Source of the DNA: JAEUIX01 sp964611125
GTDB lineage: Bacteria; Planctomycetota; Phycisphaerae; Phycisphaerales; UBA1924
Direction: 5' to 3'
Length of the DNA: 64,000 bases
Assembly: GCA_964611125.1 (NCBI GenBank)
Contig: CAZSZO010000011.1
Span: 1 to 64,000 of the forward strand
Below are positions 34,971 to 44,559 of this stretch, piece after piece. Positions within the stretch are counted from its first letter, which is position 1; each line of letters starts with the position of its first letter. Under the pieces are notes generated by a model. That model had not been told where the DNA came from, did not search any database, and worked only from the letters and a program-made list of their open reading frames with translations. The translations under genes and the position numbers were made by a program.

Positions 34971-35867
34971 ATGATGACCAAGCCTCGCACGTTGGCGCGA
35001 ATCGTCGTTGGATGCGTACTCGCGGTTGGCGCGGCGCTGCTTGTTCATGTCATGGCGCTCCGACCGTTCGCCGCTTCGCGCGCCGGTGTGTCCGCACCAC
35101 AGTATGGCGGCAGCGTGCCGGAGCAAGACCACCGAGCGAGCGTGCAGGCGAAGTGGAAGACACTGCCGATGACCTCTCTCGGCAGAGAGCGACCTGAAGC
35201 TATTGCAGCCGCTCTTGCTCGAGATATACGGGAGAGAATCGTGATTGACGGGACGATACAGGAGTCGCTCGTCAACGATCTAGCGACGCGTCTCGGTCAT
35301 GAACTCTGGGCGAGAAGTGCGGAGCCTGCAGCCTACTGCGACATGGCGTCCGAAGACACTGGCACACGCTGGGCGACGGAATCGGACCCGGGTTGGCGCG
35401 GGATCTCAGGGTGGTTCAGGGAAGAGCATCAGCGAGAGGTTGCCGGACCAGCCAATCGTGAACTTCTGGCCGAGTTTCTCCAAGATCTTGAGTCACGATA
35501 TCAAGGGCGCCTCGATGGCGCTTGCTTGACCGAACAGGGATGCCGTGTGCGGATGTCGAAGATCAGGGTCCGAGACCAACTGTGGCTCGAGTATGACAAC
35601 GCTCTGCCCCGAAGCGAGCGCGATTACTGGATGCGGTCAAACTCGGGCACAGCCTATCGATTCCGAACTCCTCGAGTCTCGCTTGACGATATCCTTCGCC
35701 GCGACGGCATCGCGGTAGTCGCTGCTTGCATGGTGGTGGTCCGAACGACCGGGGGCGAGCACTACAATCTCAGTATGTCTTGGTACCATGATCCAGCCGC
35801 GAAAACATGGGTTTGTCACGAGGTCGTGCGCAAAGGATGGAATAGCGCTGTCTACGTCTACCGATAA
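34971..35867 (+). CDS. Unknown membrane-anchored protein
   Basis: A 298-residue protein I do not recognise. One N-terminal membrane helix (ARIVVGCVLAVGAALLVHVM) is followed by a soluble, mixed alpha/beta domain with several conserved-looking aromatic pairs (RGISGWFREEHQREVA; VVVRTTGGEHYNLSMSWYHD). ATG at 34971 has GGAG nine bases upstream; ATG at 34956 is possible. Part of the low-GC island; the last 80 bases overlap the following prepilin-like open frame. Confidence 0.65.
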   Translation: MMTKPRTLARIVVGCVLAVGAALLVHVMALRPFAASRAGVSAPQYGGSVPEQDHRASVQAKWKTLPMTSLGRERPEAIAAALARDIRERIVIDGTIQESLVNDLATRLGHELWARSAEPAAYCDMASEDTGTRWATESDPGWRGISGWFREEHQREVAGPANRELLAEFLQDLESRYQGRLDGACLTEQGCRVRMSKIRVRDQLWLEYDNALPRSERDYWMRSNSGTAYRFRTPRVSLDDILRRDGIAVVAACMVVVRTTGGEHYNLSMSWYHDPAAKTWVCHEVVRKGWNSAVYVYR

Positions 35868-36663
35868 CGCGACGCTCCGACGGGGCTTCTCGATGATCGA
35901 AGTGCTTGTGTCGATCACCGTGATCGCCGTGCTGTTGTCGATCACACTCACGGCCATCCATGGCGTGCGACGCGGTGCGCGGTTTGCGCAGTGCTCGGCG
36001 AGCCTTCGAACAGTCTTTGATGTCGGCGTGCTCTTCGCACAGGATCAAAACCGAGGACGGTGGGCCAACGCCTTCGAGCCCGGAACAGGTCTGCGGACTT
36101 GGACATCAGGCGAGACCATGTGGGTGACCGTCAACACGATCGACCAGACGGATCAGTGGACCGGTCCTCTGGTGCTGGAAGGCTACCTGGATCGGTATCT
36201 CGATGGGCTGCGAAGCCAAGGTTGCCCCGAGGTCATTCGTCGCTTGAGAAATGAACCCGAGTTGAACCCGCAAGGTCAACTCCATTTGTCCTACCACTAC
36301 TCCGCCGCGCTGTTCACCGCGTCTGAATTGTGGGACCCCGACCGGCCTGAAAGACGGCGAAGTCCCGACGATTTTCGACGATCCGTTGGACTGCACGAAG
36401 TCGTGCAGCCGGCACGCCTTGTGGCGTTCTTCGAAACCGGAGATCATCACGGTTCTGGCCGTTTTTTCCATCAGTTCCACGAGCCGGGCCAAGGGCGGTC
36501 GCAGGTGGCGTTCTGCGATGGTCACGTGGCAAGTCATGATCCGTATCTGACCCCCAGTCTCTCGCTGCCCTGGGAAACACGGGCGGCCGCCGCCATTCCG
36601 TTTCGCGGCGCAATGCCGTTTAGCGCGACGGAATGGGGTTATCGCGGAAAATCTGTGCCCTAG
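35788..36663 (+). CDS. Prepilin-like protein (type II secretion/pseudopilin N-terminal methylation motif)
   Basis: Up to 291 residues. The prepilin peptidase motif RRGFSMIEVLVSITVIAVLL (cleavage after the glycine, glutamate at +5) is followed by a globular domain ending in VAFCDGHVASHDP, the pattern of planctomycete DUF1559-type pseudopilins. The ATG at 35788 lies 80 bases inside the preceding gene and would give a 34-residue leader; a CTG at 35848 would give a leader of typical length. Its stop codon shares the CTAG with the purH stop on the other strand. No other pilus genes are nearby. Confidence 0.75.
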   Translation: MIQPRKHGFVTRSCAKDGIALSTSTDNATLRRGFSMIEVLVSITVIAVLLSITLTAIHGVRRGARFAQCSASLRTVFDVGVLFAQDQNRGRWANAFEPGTGLRTWTSGETMWVTVNTIDQTDQWTGPLVLEGYLDRYLDGLRSQGCPEVIRRLRNEPELNPQGQLHLSYHYSAALFTASELWDPDRPERRRSPDDFRRSVGLHEVVQPARLVAFFETGDHHGSGRFFHQFHEPGQGRSQVAFCDGHVASHDPYLTPSLSLPWETRAAAAIPFRGAMPFSATEWGYRGKSVP

Positions 36664-38357
36664 TGCCGGAACCGGCGCACGCCCGTCACCATGCACGTCA
36701 CCCCACGTTGCCCGCACAGGTCAAAGGTCTCCTGATCGCGCTTGGAGCCGCCCGTGTGCACGATCATGGTGACCCCCGCGTCGATCAGCACCTGCGGCCC
36801 GTCGGCGAACGGGAAGAACGCGTCCGACACCGCGATGGCGCCCCGCGCGAGCGGACCCGCCTTCTCCGCCGCGATCCGGCACGCCGTCACCCGATCGACC
36901 TGGCCAAGCCCCCCGCCATACAGCCGGACGCCCGCGCCCGGGTCATCAGCCCGAATCGGCCCGCCGATCGCAATGGCGTTGCTCGTCATCGCCCGCACCA
37001 TCACCTCGATCGCCGCGGCCTGCGCCAGCCGCTCCACCGTCGGCATCGGGCCCGCCGCGTGCGTCCACGTCTGCGGGGCGGGCGCCAATTCATCAGGCGT
37101 CTGCGCAAGGGCCCCGCCCCGAATGGGCTTCAGCACCAGCTCGCGCGGCGGCACGCTCTCCAGCGGGCCCGTCGCCAGCATGCGCAGGTTCTGCCAGCGG
37201 GCCTTGAGGGCCGCCTCGGCCTCGGCTTCGAACCCCTCGGCAATGAGCACCTCGAGAAAGATGTCCTTGGCGCACAGCCGCTCCGCCGCGCTCAGGTCGA
37301 GCTGGCCGGCCAGCGCCAGGATCCCGCCGAAGGCCGCCAGCGGGTCGCCCGCGATGGCCTGATCAACCGCCGCCAGACACGACCCGGCGACCGCCGCGCC
37401 GCAGGGGTTGGCGTGCTTGATGACGCACGCCGCGAAGCGCCCGCCGCCCACGCCGGCTTGAGCCCTGAGCGCAGCCGCGAGGTCGAGGGCCGCCGCGCCG
37501 TCGTTGAGGTTGTTGTAGCTCAGTTCCTTTCCGTGGAGCTGGCGGGCGGTGATCACGCTCGGCCCGCTGTGCGCGGGATCGACATACACCGCCGCGAGCT
37601 GGTGCGGGTTCTCGCCGTATCGAAGCATGGCGATGCGGCGCAATTCCACCCGCAGCACCTCAGGAAACGAAGCCTCGCGACTCGCGACCCGCGTCTCGCG
37701 ACTCTCCCCGCCCCCCCCGCCCCCCTCGCGACTCGCGTCTCGCGTCTCGCGACTCTCCTCCCCTCCCCGCAGGTACTCCGCGATCGCCCCGTCGTACTCG
37801 GCCGTGCGTGCAAACGCCGCCCCCGCCAGTTGCCGCCTGATCTCCAGGCTGGTGCACCCGTCGGTCACTTCCATCTCCGCCAGCACCGGGCCGTACTGCG
37901 TCGGCGACGTGATCACCGCGACCGCGGCGTGGTTCTTGCTGCCGCTGCGGATCATCGCCGGGCCGCCGATATCGATCTGCTCGATCGCTTCCGCGTCGGC
38001 GACCCCCTCGCGGGCGATCGTCTCTTCGAAGGGGTACAGGCTGACACACAGCAGGTCGATGGGCTCGATCCCGTGCTCGCTCATCGCCGCGCGATGCTCG
38101 GCGTTGTCGCGGATCGCCAGGAGGCCGCCGTGCACCTTGGGGTGCAGCGTCTTCACGCGCCCGTCCATCATCTCCGGGAAGCCCGTCAATTGGTCGATCG
38201 GCGTGACCGGCAGGCCCGCCGCGGCCAGGAGCTTGGCCGTCCCCCCGGTGGAGACGATCTCCACACCGTGGGCCAGCAGCCCTCGCGCGAACCGCTCAAT
38301 CCCCGCCTTGTCGCTCACCGAGATCAGGGCCCGACGCACTTTGACCAAGTCTGGCAT
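36660..38357 (-). CDS. purH: Bifunctional AICAR formyltransferase / IMP cyclohydrolase
   Basis: A 565-residue enzyme for the last two steps of IMP synthesis. The N-terminal cyclohydrolase has ALISVSDKAGIERFARGL, STGGTAKLL, FPEMMDGRVKTLHPKVHGG and IDIGGPAMIRS. The C-terminal transformylase has LRYGENPHQLAAVY, KELSYNNLNDGAAALDL, KHANPCGAAV and DAFFPFADG. Between the domains, about residues 199-228, an in-frame Ser/Arg/Glu/Thr and glycine insert is encoded by a repeat (37675-37758) that other PurH proteins do not have. The ATG at 38357 was chosen by homology; the ribosome site is weak. Confidence 0.96.
   Translation of the reverse strand: MPDLVKVRRALISVSDKAGIERFARGLLAHGVEIVSTGGTAKLLAAAGLPVTPIDQLTGFPEMMDGRVKTLHPKVHGGLLAIRDNAEHRAAMSEHGIEPIDLLCVSLYPFEETIAREGVADAEAIEQIDIGGPAMIRSGSKNHAAVAVITSPTQYGPVLAEMEVTDGCTSLEIRRQLAGAAFARTAEYDGAIAEYLRGGEESRETRDASREGGGGGGESRETRVASREASFPEVLRVELRRIAMLRYGENPHQLAAVYVDPAHSGPSVITARQLHGKELSYNNLNDGAAALDLAAALRAQAGVGGGRFAACVIKHANPCGAAVAGSCLAAVDQAIAGDPLAAFGGILALAGQLDLSAAERLCAKDIFLEVLIAEGFEAEAEAALKARWQNLRMLATGPLESVPPRELVLKPIRGGALAQTPDELAPAPQTWTHAAGPMPTVERLAQAAAIEVMVRAMTSNAIAIGGPIRADDPGAGVRLYGGGLGQVDRVTACRIAAEKAGPLARGAIAVSDAFFPFADGPQVLIDAGVTMIVHTGGSKRDQETFDLCGQRGVTCMVTGVRRFRH
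37675..37758. repeat. Two 33-bp direct repeats inserted in frame within purH
   Basis: The 33-base sequence at 37675-37707 recurs at 37726-37758 with 31 of 33 bases identical, separated by an 18-base C-run spacer. Both copies are built from TCGCGA and TCTCGCGACTC blocks. The total of 84 bases is a multiple of three and keeps the frame open. It falls in the linker between the enzyme's two domains. Confidence 0.85.
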
Positions 38358-38411
38358 GGCTGACTCAACCCCCGACCAAAGCCCCCCGCCACCCCCCAAA
38401 TGGCCGCCGCC

Positions 38412-39566
38412 TCAGCGGGGCTCGAACTGGTGGACAGCGCCCTCGGGCGTCACGGCGTACAGCTTGCCGTTGTCAAACGGCGCGATCACCAGCTTCTTCA
38501 ACCCCGGCAGGGCCGCCCGCTCGATCACGTCGCCGTTGGCCGGGTCCAGGAGCGTCATCTCCGCGCCATTCCAGCACAGCAGCCGCCCCTTGGCCAGCCC
38601 CACCACCGTCCCCGAAACGCTCTTGGACGCCCAGATCTCCCGGCCGTCCTCCGCGTTCAGGCAGAGCAGGCCCGCCGAGGCGGTCTCGCAGTACAGCCGC
38701 CCGGCGTGATACGTCGGCGTCCGGCGCAGCGGGGCGTCGGTCCGCTTCCGCCACTTGGGCCGGTTCTGGAAGGTGTCGAAGGCGTAGATCGACTGGTCGA
38801 GCGAGGCGACAAACAGCGTCCGGTCCGAAGCCGCCAGTTCGCAGGCCATGCCGCCATACACGGTCGACCGGGCCGCCGCGGCGCCCGCACCCGTCAGGAT
38901 GATGACCTGCCCGTTCTGCGACACCACTCCGACGTAGTCGCTGCCGATGGCGACCGGCGCCGCGTCGATCGAGCCGCCGATGCCGTACGCCCACGCCTTG
39001 AAGCCGTTGTTGAGGTGGGCCAGCACCTCGCCCACCGAGGTGCCGAAGACCAGCTGCGGGCCCATCAGCACCGGCTTGGTGCTCACCACCCGCTCGAACC
39101 GCTGCTTGGTGATCAGCGTCCCCGCGTCGGCGTCGATGAAGAACGCCTCCGACTCGCTGCACGCGATGATCCGCTTGCCGTCGCGCACCATGCCCATGAA
39201 CTTTGACAGCGGCCCCGCAAGCGGCGAAATCCAGCGGATCTCACCCGACGAGCCCGTGATCGCCGTGACCACCGTGCTCGAATCCTGCACCGCCACCAGA
39301 TCGCCCAGCACCGCAAAGTCCGTCACCTCGTCGCCCGGGCTCATGCTCGCGTAGCTCGTCCACTTCACCCGGAAGCCCACCCGCGCGTACGCGTCCAGGT
39401 CCAGCTTCTGCGACGCCAGCGCCGAGCTCGCAGACGAAAGGTCCGGTTCGTCTCCGCCGCCCCCGCCGCTCCCCGCACACCCACCAGCCAGCGCGAAGGC
39501 CCCCGCCGCCAGGGCGACCGCGGCGACTCGGGTGAAACTCAACATTCCGGTGCGAAGACGGGGCAT
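38412..39566 (-). CDS. BamB/PQQ-like beta-propeller lipoprotein
   Basis: A 384-residue lipoprotein with lipobox LAGGC and a glycine-rich stretch after it. Propeller blades are visible as repeating units (TAITGSSGEIRWISPLAGPL; FFIDADAGTLITKQRF; YAFDTFQNRPKWRKRT; LCLNAEDGREIWASKSVSGT; TLLDPANGDVIERAAL), the PQQ-repeat pattern of BamB-like proteins. AGGAG lies about six bases before the ATG at 39566. It might assist outer-membrane assembly, but many such planctomycete proteins have no known role. Confidence 0.85.
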   Translation of the reverse strand: MPRLRTGMLSFTRVAAVALAAGAFALAGGCAGSGGGGGDEPDLSSASSALASQKLDLDAYARVGFRVKWTSYASMSPGDEVTDFAVLGDLVAVQDSSTVVTAITGSSGEIRWISPLAGPLSKFMGMVRDGKRIIACSESEAFFIDADAGTLITKQRFERVVSTKPVLMGPQLVFGTSVGEVLAHLNNGFKAWAYGIGGSIDAAPVAIGSDYVGVVSQNGQVIILTGAGAAAARSTVYGGMACELAASDRTLFVASLDQSIYAFDTFQNRPKWRKRTDAPLRRTPTYHAGRLYCETASAGLLCLNAEDGREIWASKSVSGTVVGLAKGRLLCWNGAEMTLLDPANGDVIERAALPGLKKLVIAPFDNGKLYAVTPEGAVHQFEPR

Positions 39567-39811
39567 GGCGGCTCCTGGTGGCGATCAGTTCGGCGGTCGG
39601 TTCGAGCGCGCGCGGCTGGGGGATCCATCCTTCTCCATCGCCCAGCCGCCGCCGCCCCACCCCATTCCCCGAGTCCCAATCCCTCCCCGGCCGAACAACC
39701 GGCCGGTGAAGGGCCAACATGATACCGGCTTCCAGACCCAAACGAGTCGCCCCACGACCGACCACGACCGGCCACGGCCAGCCCACCCCCGCCCCCCGCT
39801 ACGCTTGGCCC

Positions 39812-40510
39812 ATGTTCACCGGGCTCGTGCAGGCGGTCGGTCATGTCGAACGCATCCAACCCCGCCCCACCGGCTGCGAACTGCTCATCGCCCCCACCCG
39901 TCCCCCGCCCTCCCCCCAGTGGCCGCTCGGATGGCCCCATCGCCCCTCACTGGGCGATTCCCTCTGCGTCAGCGGCTGCTGCCTCACCCTCGCCCGCCTC
40001 GATGGTCCGTTCTGGGCCTTCGATGTCGTCCACGAGACCCTCTCCAAGACCACCCTGGGCGCCTTCACACCCGGGCGGGCCGTCAACCTCGAGCACTCCG
40101 TCACGCCTTCCACCCTCATGGGCGGCCACTTTGTCCAGGGGCACGTTGACGGCGTCGGCAGGGTCAGCCGGGTGCAGGCGGGCGACGATTGGCGCTTGCG
40201 CGTCGACCTCCCCGCGTCGCTTCTGCTCTACATGACCCCCAAGGGCTCGGTCTGCGTCGATGGCGTCTCCCTCACCATCGCGGCTGTCGAGCGCCTCGCC
40301 CACCCAATTCCCCCCGCGGCCCAGCCGCCAGCCGGATTGGCCGCCGAACCAGCCGCAGGCTGGATCGAGCTGGCCCTGATCCCCGCCACGCTCGAGCGGA
40401 CCACCCTCAGCGAGCTGCGCGAGGGCGACGGCGTCAACATCGAGGCCGATGTGCTCGCCAAGACCGTCGTCAACGTCATCCGGAACTTTCAGTGGGCCCT
40501 GCCCCGCTGA
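39812..40510 (+). CDS. ribE: Riboflavin synthase, alpha subunit
   Basis: A 232-residue enzyme that dismutates lumazine to riboflavin. The N-terminal MFTGLVQAVGHVERI and two lumazine-binding repeats are present: the first with SLCVSGCCLTLA and FDVVHETLSKTTLG, the second with GGHFVQGHVDGVG, SVCVDGVSLTIAAV and IPATLERTTLSE. There is a proline/alanine insert in the second repeat (bases about 40303-40360). The start at 39812 gives the canonical MFTG. No FMN riboswitch is seen. Upstream of ruvC by 43 bases, perhaps co-transcribed. Confidence 0.95.
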   Translation: MFTGLVQAVGHVERIQPRPTGCELLIAPTRPPPSPQWPLGWPHRPSLGDSLCVSGCCLTLARLDGPFWAFDVVHETLSKTTLGAFTPGRAVNLEHSVTPSTLMGGHFVQGHVDGVGRVSRVQAGDDWRLRVDLPASLLLYMTPKGSVCVDGVSLTIAAVERLAHPIPPAAQPPAGLAAEPAAGWIELALIPATLERTTLSELREGDGVNIEADVLAKTVVNVIRNFQWALPR

Positions 40511-40553
40511 GACCCCCACCCCCACCCCCACACCCACCTCCAACCCCCCACCC

Positions 40554-41099
40554 ATGCGGATCCTCGGCGTCGATCCCGGCCTCCGCCTCACCGGCTACGG
40601 CTGCGTTGACGACCAGCCCGCGCCGTCAACCCCCAGCCGCGCTGGCCGCCATGCCGGCGCCAGTCCGGCCATCCAGCTGGTCGAGGCCGGCGTCATCCGC
40701 CTGAACGCCAAGCAGAGCATCTCCGACCGCCTCGCTGAGCTCGACCACGACTTCCGCGAGCTCGTCGCCCGCTTGCGCCCCGATCTGGTCGCTGTGGAAA
40801 TGCTCTACGCCCACTACAAGCACCCCACCACCGCCATCGTGATGGGGCACGCCCGAGGGGTGCTCCTGCTGGCCATCCGCTCGGCCAACCTCCCGCTGGT
40901 GGAGCTGCGCCCCACCGAGATCAAGAAATCCCTCACCGGCCACGGCCACGCCTCCAAGGAGCAGATGCAGGAAGGCGTCCGCATCGAGATGGGTCTGGCC
41001 GCTCGCCCCGAACCCTCCGACGTCGCCGACGCCCTGGCCATCGCCCTGTGCGCCACGCGGCGGCGCAACCTGCGCGCCATCGCGCCCGCGGTGCGTTGA
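40554..41099 (+). CDS. ruvC: Holliday-junction endonuclease RuvC
   Basis: A 181-residue resolvase. The catalytic acids are in place: Asp7 (ILGVDPGLRLTGYG), Glu82 (LVAVEMLYAH) and Asp156/Asp159 (SDVADALAIAL). A short proline/alanine-rich loop (bases about 40612-40670) is inserted after the first strand. No ruvA or ruvB adjoins it. It converges with infC, with 22 bases between the stops. Confidence 0.95.
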   Translation: MRILGVDPGLRLTGYGCVDDQPAPSTPSRAGRHAGASPAIQLVEAGVIRLNAKQSISDRLAELDHDFRELVARLRPDLVAVEMLYAHYKHPTTAIVMGHARGVLLLAIRSANLPLVELRPTEIKKSLTGHGHASKEQMQEGVRIEMGLAARPEPSDVADALAIALCATRRRNLRAIAPAVR

Positions 41100-41121
41100 C
41101 CGTCCACCCGGCGGGCGCGGC

Positions 41122-41841
<720 letters not shown>

Positions 41842-42432
41842 GAGCGATCTCCTAGGACCTGGGCGGGCGAACCCGGGCGTCGCGGCACGCGCCGCGCGGG
41901 GGTGTCGCCGAGTCGGACACGGTCGGGCCGCACGCGGCCCGGCTGAACGCAGGAATCTGGAAGCGACGGGCGAGTTGGATGGGCCGGGCCGTCATCGGAG
42001 CAGGGACGCGGCGCTTGGCCCGGGCGAAAGCCCCGATCGGCTAGGCCCTATTGCACACTGGCCGCGTAGGCCGATGGTGGTCAAGCGCGTCGACTCCAGG
42101 AAGAACCCGAGGGCGAGGCGAACGCGCCCCGACCACTGGGAGAACACTAACGTGCATCGGCCTCAAATGCAAGAGAATTGACCCCTCAGAACACGCGATG
42201 GGCGCGCAAAGGCGGCCAAACCAGGCCGCCCGCCCGCTTACACCCAGTTCGGCAACCGGTTCGGCGACCGGTCCACAACCGGCACTCGATTTCGGGTTGG
42301 ACCCTGGACCGGGTCGCTCGCCCGCGGCCCGCGAGGCGGCTTTTGGCGTCCCCGTCCGCGGCGATCCCCCCGCCGCGTGGTGATTTCACAACGGCCCAAA
42401 CCGGTCCGTGGGGCCCGCCGATACCTGCCACC
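41842..42432. other. Intergenic region between infC and the HD-GYP gene
   Basis: 591 bases with no supported gene. It should contain the infC leader (minus strand) and the HD-GYP promoter (plus strand). Several ACCGG-containing repeats occur at 42250-42285. The open frame that runs from 42178 into the HD-GYP gene has compositional bias only. Confidence 0.4.
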
Positions 42433-43878
42433 ATGGAACGGAGTCCGACAGCAGCAGACCCGGCCGCGTCCACGCCGACGCCGCCGAACCGGCCCCCCGG
42501 CCCGGCCCCGAGCCCCGAGACCGCGGAGCGGTTCCTCCCGGTCCACGTCGACTCCATCCAGTGCCAGGTCCTCAACCTCGACCTGTGGATCAAGCACCGC
42601 CAGCATGCCAGACCCGCCCTCTACCGGGCGACGGGCGTCGAACTTACCGGGTCGGATCTGGCCCGCCTGCGCGAGCAGGGGGTCGAGTTCCTCTACATCA
42701 CCGCCGCGCAGCACTCGGCGTACCGCGCGCTGGTCGTCCGCCAGGTGGACCAGGCCATGGCGTGCCCCTCCGCCTCACCCGCTCAGCGGGCCGATGCGGT
42801 GCGGAAGACCTGCTGCCGGATGATCGAGGAGCTCATGACCGGCCCCCCCACGCCCGAGTCCGTAGAGCTGATCGGGGTCGTCAGCCGGTCGGTGGTGGAG
42901 TGGATGGGGAAAGACCCCGAGTCCGGCTCGTTTCTGGTCGATATGGCCGCGCACAGCTACTTCACCGCCCGGCACATGGTGAACGTGGGCATGGGCTGCG
43001 CCATGCTGGCCCGTCGCCTCCGCCCGGATGACCCGGATCTGCACGCCCAGATGGCTCAGGGCGGGCTGCTCCACGACATCGGTAAGCGGGGCGTGCCGGC
43101 CAGGGTGCTCGAGAAGGAAGGGAAGCTCACGCCCGAGGAATGGGCCATGATCCGCGAGCATCCGACCCTGGGGTACGACGAACTCGCCGGGCAGCCGGGC
43201 GTCCCGGGCACCGTCCTGGAGATGACCCGCGACCACCATGAGCGGCCCGACGGCTCGGGGTATCCCGCGGGCAGACGGGGCGATGCCACCGGCTTCCCCG
43301 CCAAGGTCTGCGCGGTCGTGGACGTGTTCGACGCCATCAACTCCGCCCGGCCCTACCGCGGGCCCGTCCACCCCCGCGACGTGCTGGACACCATGCGCAA
43401 GGGCGTCGGAACCCAGTTCGACCCCGACATTTTCAAGGCCTGGGAGGATGCGGTCCAGGAGATCATCCGCACCCCTGAGCGCACAGCCGGCACGACCCCG
43501 GGCGCGCGGCGCGTCTCCCTCAGCCAGATGGCCTGCTCACCAACGGGCGATAACGCCGCGGTAAACGCCTCGGCGTCTGACGCCAAGGCAGGACGCACAC
43601 CCGCACAAGACCCAACCACCGCCACCGCGATCCTCACGGCCCGGGGCGGGGCGAAGTGGGAGATTTCCCTGCGTATTCACGCGGTGCACAACCACCTCGC
43701 AGAGGTGGAATCGGCCAGCCCGCTGCAAACCGGTCAAAGCCTGCTGTTGACGCTCAACCGGCCGGTTGGCGGGGCGCTTGACTGCCGGGCCCGGGTCGAG
43801 CACGCTAAGGCTAGCGAAAGCGGGGGGTGGCTGGCCACCCTGCTCCTGACGCCGGCTGAGCAGGCCAAGGCGGCGTGA
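42433..43878 (+). CDS. HD-GYP domain protein with C-terminal PilZ-like region
   Basis: A 481-residue likely cyclic-di-GMP phosphodiesterase. Residues about 60-140 are an N-terminal helical region (LPVHVDSIQCQVLNLDLWIK...). The HD-GYP domain runs about 165-335 with HDIGKRGVPARVLEKEGKLT (His214/Asp215), REHPTLGYDEL and DHHERPDGSGYP (from 267), and VDVFDAINSARPYRGP. After a low-complexity linker, residues about 405-475 (AKWEISLRIHAVHNHLAEVE; LLLTLNRPVGGALDCRARVE) look like a PilZ-type beta barrel but without a clear RxxxR motif. ATG at 42433 was chosen on homology. Probably regulates motility or surface attachment. Confidence 0.85.
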   Translation: MERSPTAADPAASTPTPPNRPPGPAPSPETAERFLPVHVDSIQCQVLNLDLWIKHRQHARPALYRATGVELTGSDLARLREQGVEFLYITAAQHSAYRALVVRQVDQAMACPSASPAQRADAVRKTCCRMIEELMTGPPTPESVELIGVVSRSVVEWMGKDPESGSFLVDMAAHSYFTARHMVNVGMGCAMLARRLRPDDPDLHAQMAQGGLLHDIGKRGVPARVLEKEGKLTPEEWAMIREHPTLGYDELAGQPGVPGTVLEMTRDHHERPDGSGYPAGRRGDATGFPAKVCAVVDVFDAINSARPYRGPVHPRDVLDTMRKGVGTQFDPDIFKAWEDAVQEIIRTPERTAGTTPGARRVSLSQMACSPTGDNAAVNASASDAKAGRTPAQDPTTATAILTARGGAKWEISLRIHAVHNHLAEVESASPLQTGQSLLLTLNRPVGGALDCRARVEHAKASESGGWLATLLLTPAEQAKAA

Positions 43879-43931
43879 CTGGGGTCAGACTCGCCCGCGC
43901 CCGCAAAGCGGAAGGCCCAAGCCAAAAACTG

Positions 43932-43957
43932 AAAAACGGCCGGAACGGCCGCTTTTC
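43932..43957. terminator. Bidirectional hairpin terminator between HD-GYP gene and tRNA-Ala
   Basis: CGGCCG-GAA-CGGCCG forms a short GC-rich hairpin flanked by AAAAA on the left and CTTTT on the right. Read on the minus strand it is followed by TTTTT, so it can end the tRNA transcript; read on the plus strand it ends the HD-GYP transcript. Confidence 0.7.
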
Positions 43958-43970
43958 ATTCCACTGAAAG

Positions 43971-44045
43971 TGGAGGCAAGGGGACTCGAACCCCTGACCT
44001 CATCCATGCCATGGATGCGCTCTACCAAAACTGAGCTATGCCCCC
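43971..44045 (-). tRNA. tRNA-Ala (anticodon GGC)
   Basis: Reading on the minus strand, acceptor GGGGGCA pairs with TGCCTCC, including the G3-T70 wobble that marks alanine tRNAs. D arm GCTC/GAGC, anticodon stem CATCC/GGATG with loop ATGGCAT (anticodon GGC), and T arm with GGTTCGAGTCC fit the cloverleaf. CCA is not encoded. Length 75. Confidence 0.96.
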
Positions 44046-44559
44046 GGATATGGGAAAGTGATAGTACGACCTCCGCTCCGCCGGTCAACCCCGAATCGCC
44101 GCCCGCGCACGACTCGGACCAGCCGGGGGACCATCTATCCCCGCTGCGCTGCCGCGGCGCCCTGCTCCGTCTGTGACGCCTGGGCGGATCGGTCGGTATG
44201 GAGGGGGTGCACGGCGTGAAGGGGGTGGCACGCCTGCGACGCATGCAGGACGTGGATGGTGTGCAGGGCATGGCCTGCATGGCGCGGGTGTGGGGGGTGG
44301 AGGGGGTGTGGCGGGTGTGGGGTGTGGGGCGCGTGTGGCGGGTGGCGCAGTTGGTGGAGGTGGCGCGGGTGGACCGGGTGGCGCGGGTGGTGGGGTCACG
44401 CCAGCCGCGCGGCTCGCAGCGGTCGCGCCGGTCGCGTGCCCAGCCTCATGCGTATTTCCGGACCGGTGGATGGACCTCTCTGACGGAGGAGCCGATCGTC
44501 TGCACCGCCGGGGAGTCCTTTTATCGCTTCCCCCGGATTTGTCCAAGGTGGAGTTGCTC
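44046..44559. other. Gene-free region with GGTG-rich repeat
   Basis: 514 bases without a supported gene. Bases 44200-44396 are a G/T-rich degenerate repeat. The remainder before 44560 is ordinary upstream sequence for the small ORF at 44560. Confidence 0.45.
44200..44396. repeat. Degenerate GGTG/GCGGGTGTGG repeat tract
   Basis: About 200 bases dominated by G-runs of two to six separated by T, C or A (GGGGGTG, GCGGGTGTGG, GGCGCGGGTGG). No fixed period, but units of about 9 to 12 bases recur. Several groups of four G-runs lie within short distance, so G-quadruplex formation on the plus strand is possible. Open frames across it code for low-complexity Val/Trp/Arg or Gly and are unlikely genes. 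Confidence 0.7.

Noticed and set aside
42178..42432. Upstream extension of the HD-GYP gene
   Set aside because: Arg/Pro-rich translation without homology. The ATG at 42433 begins the plausible protein.
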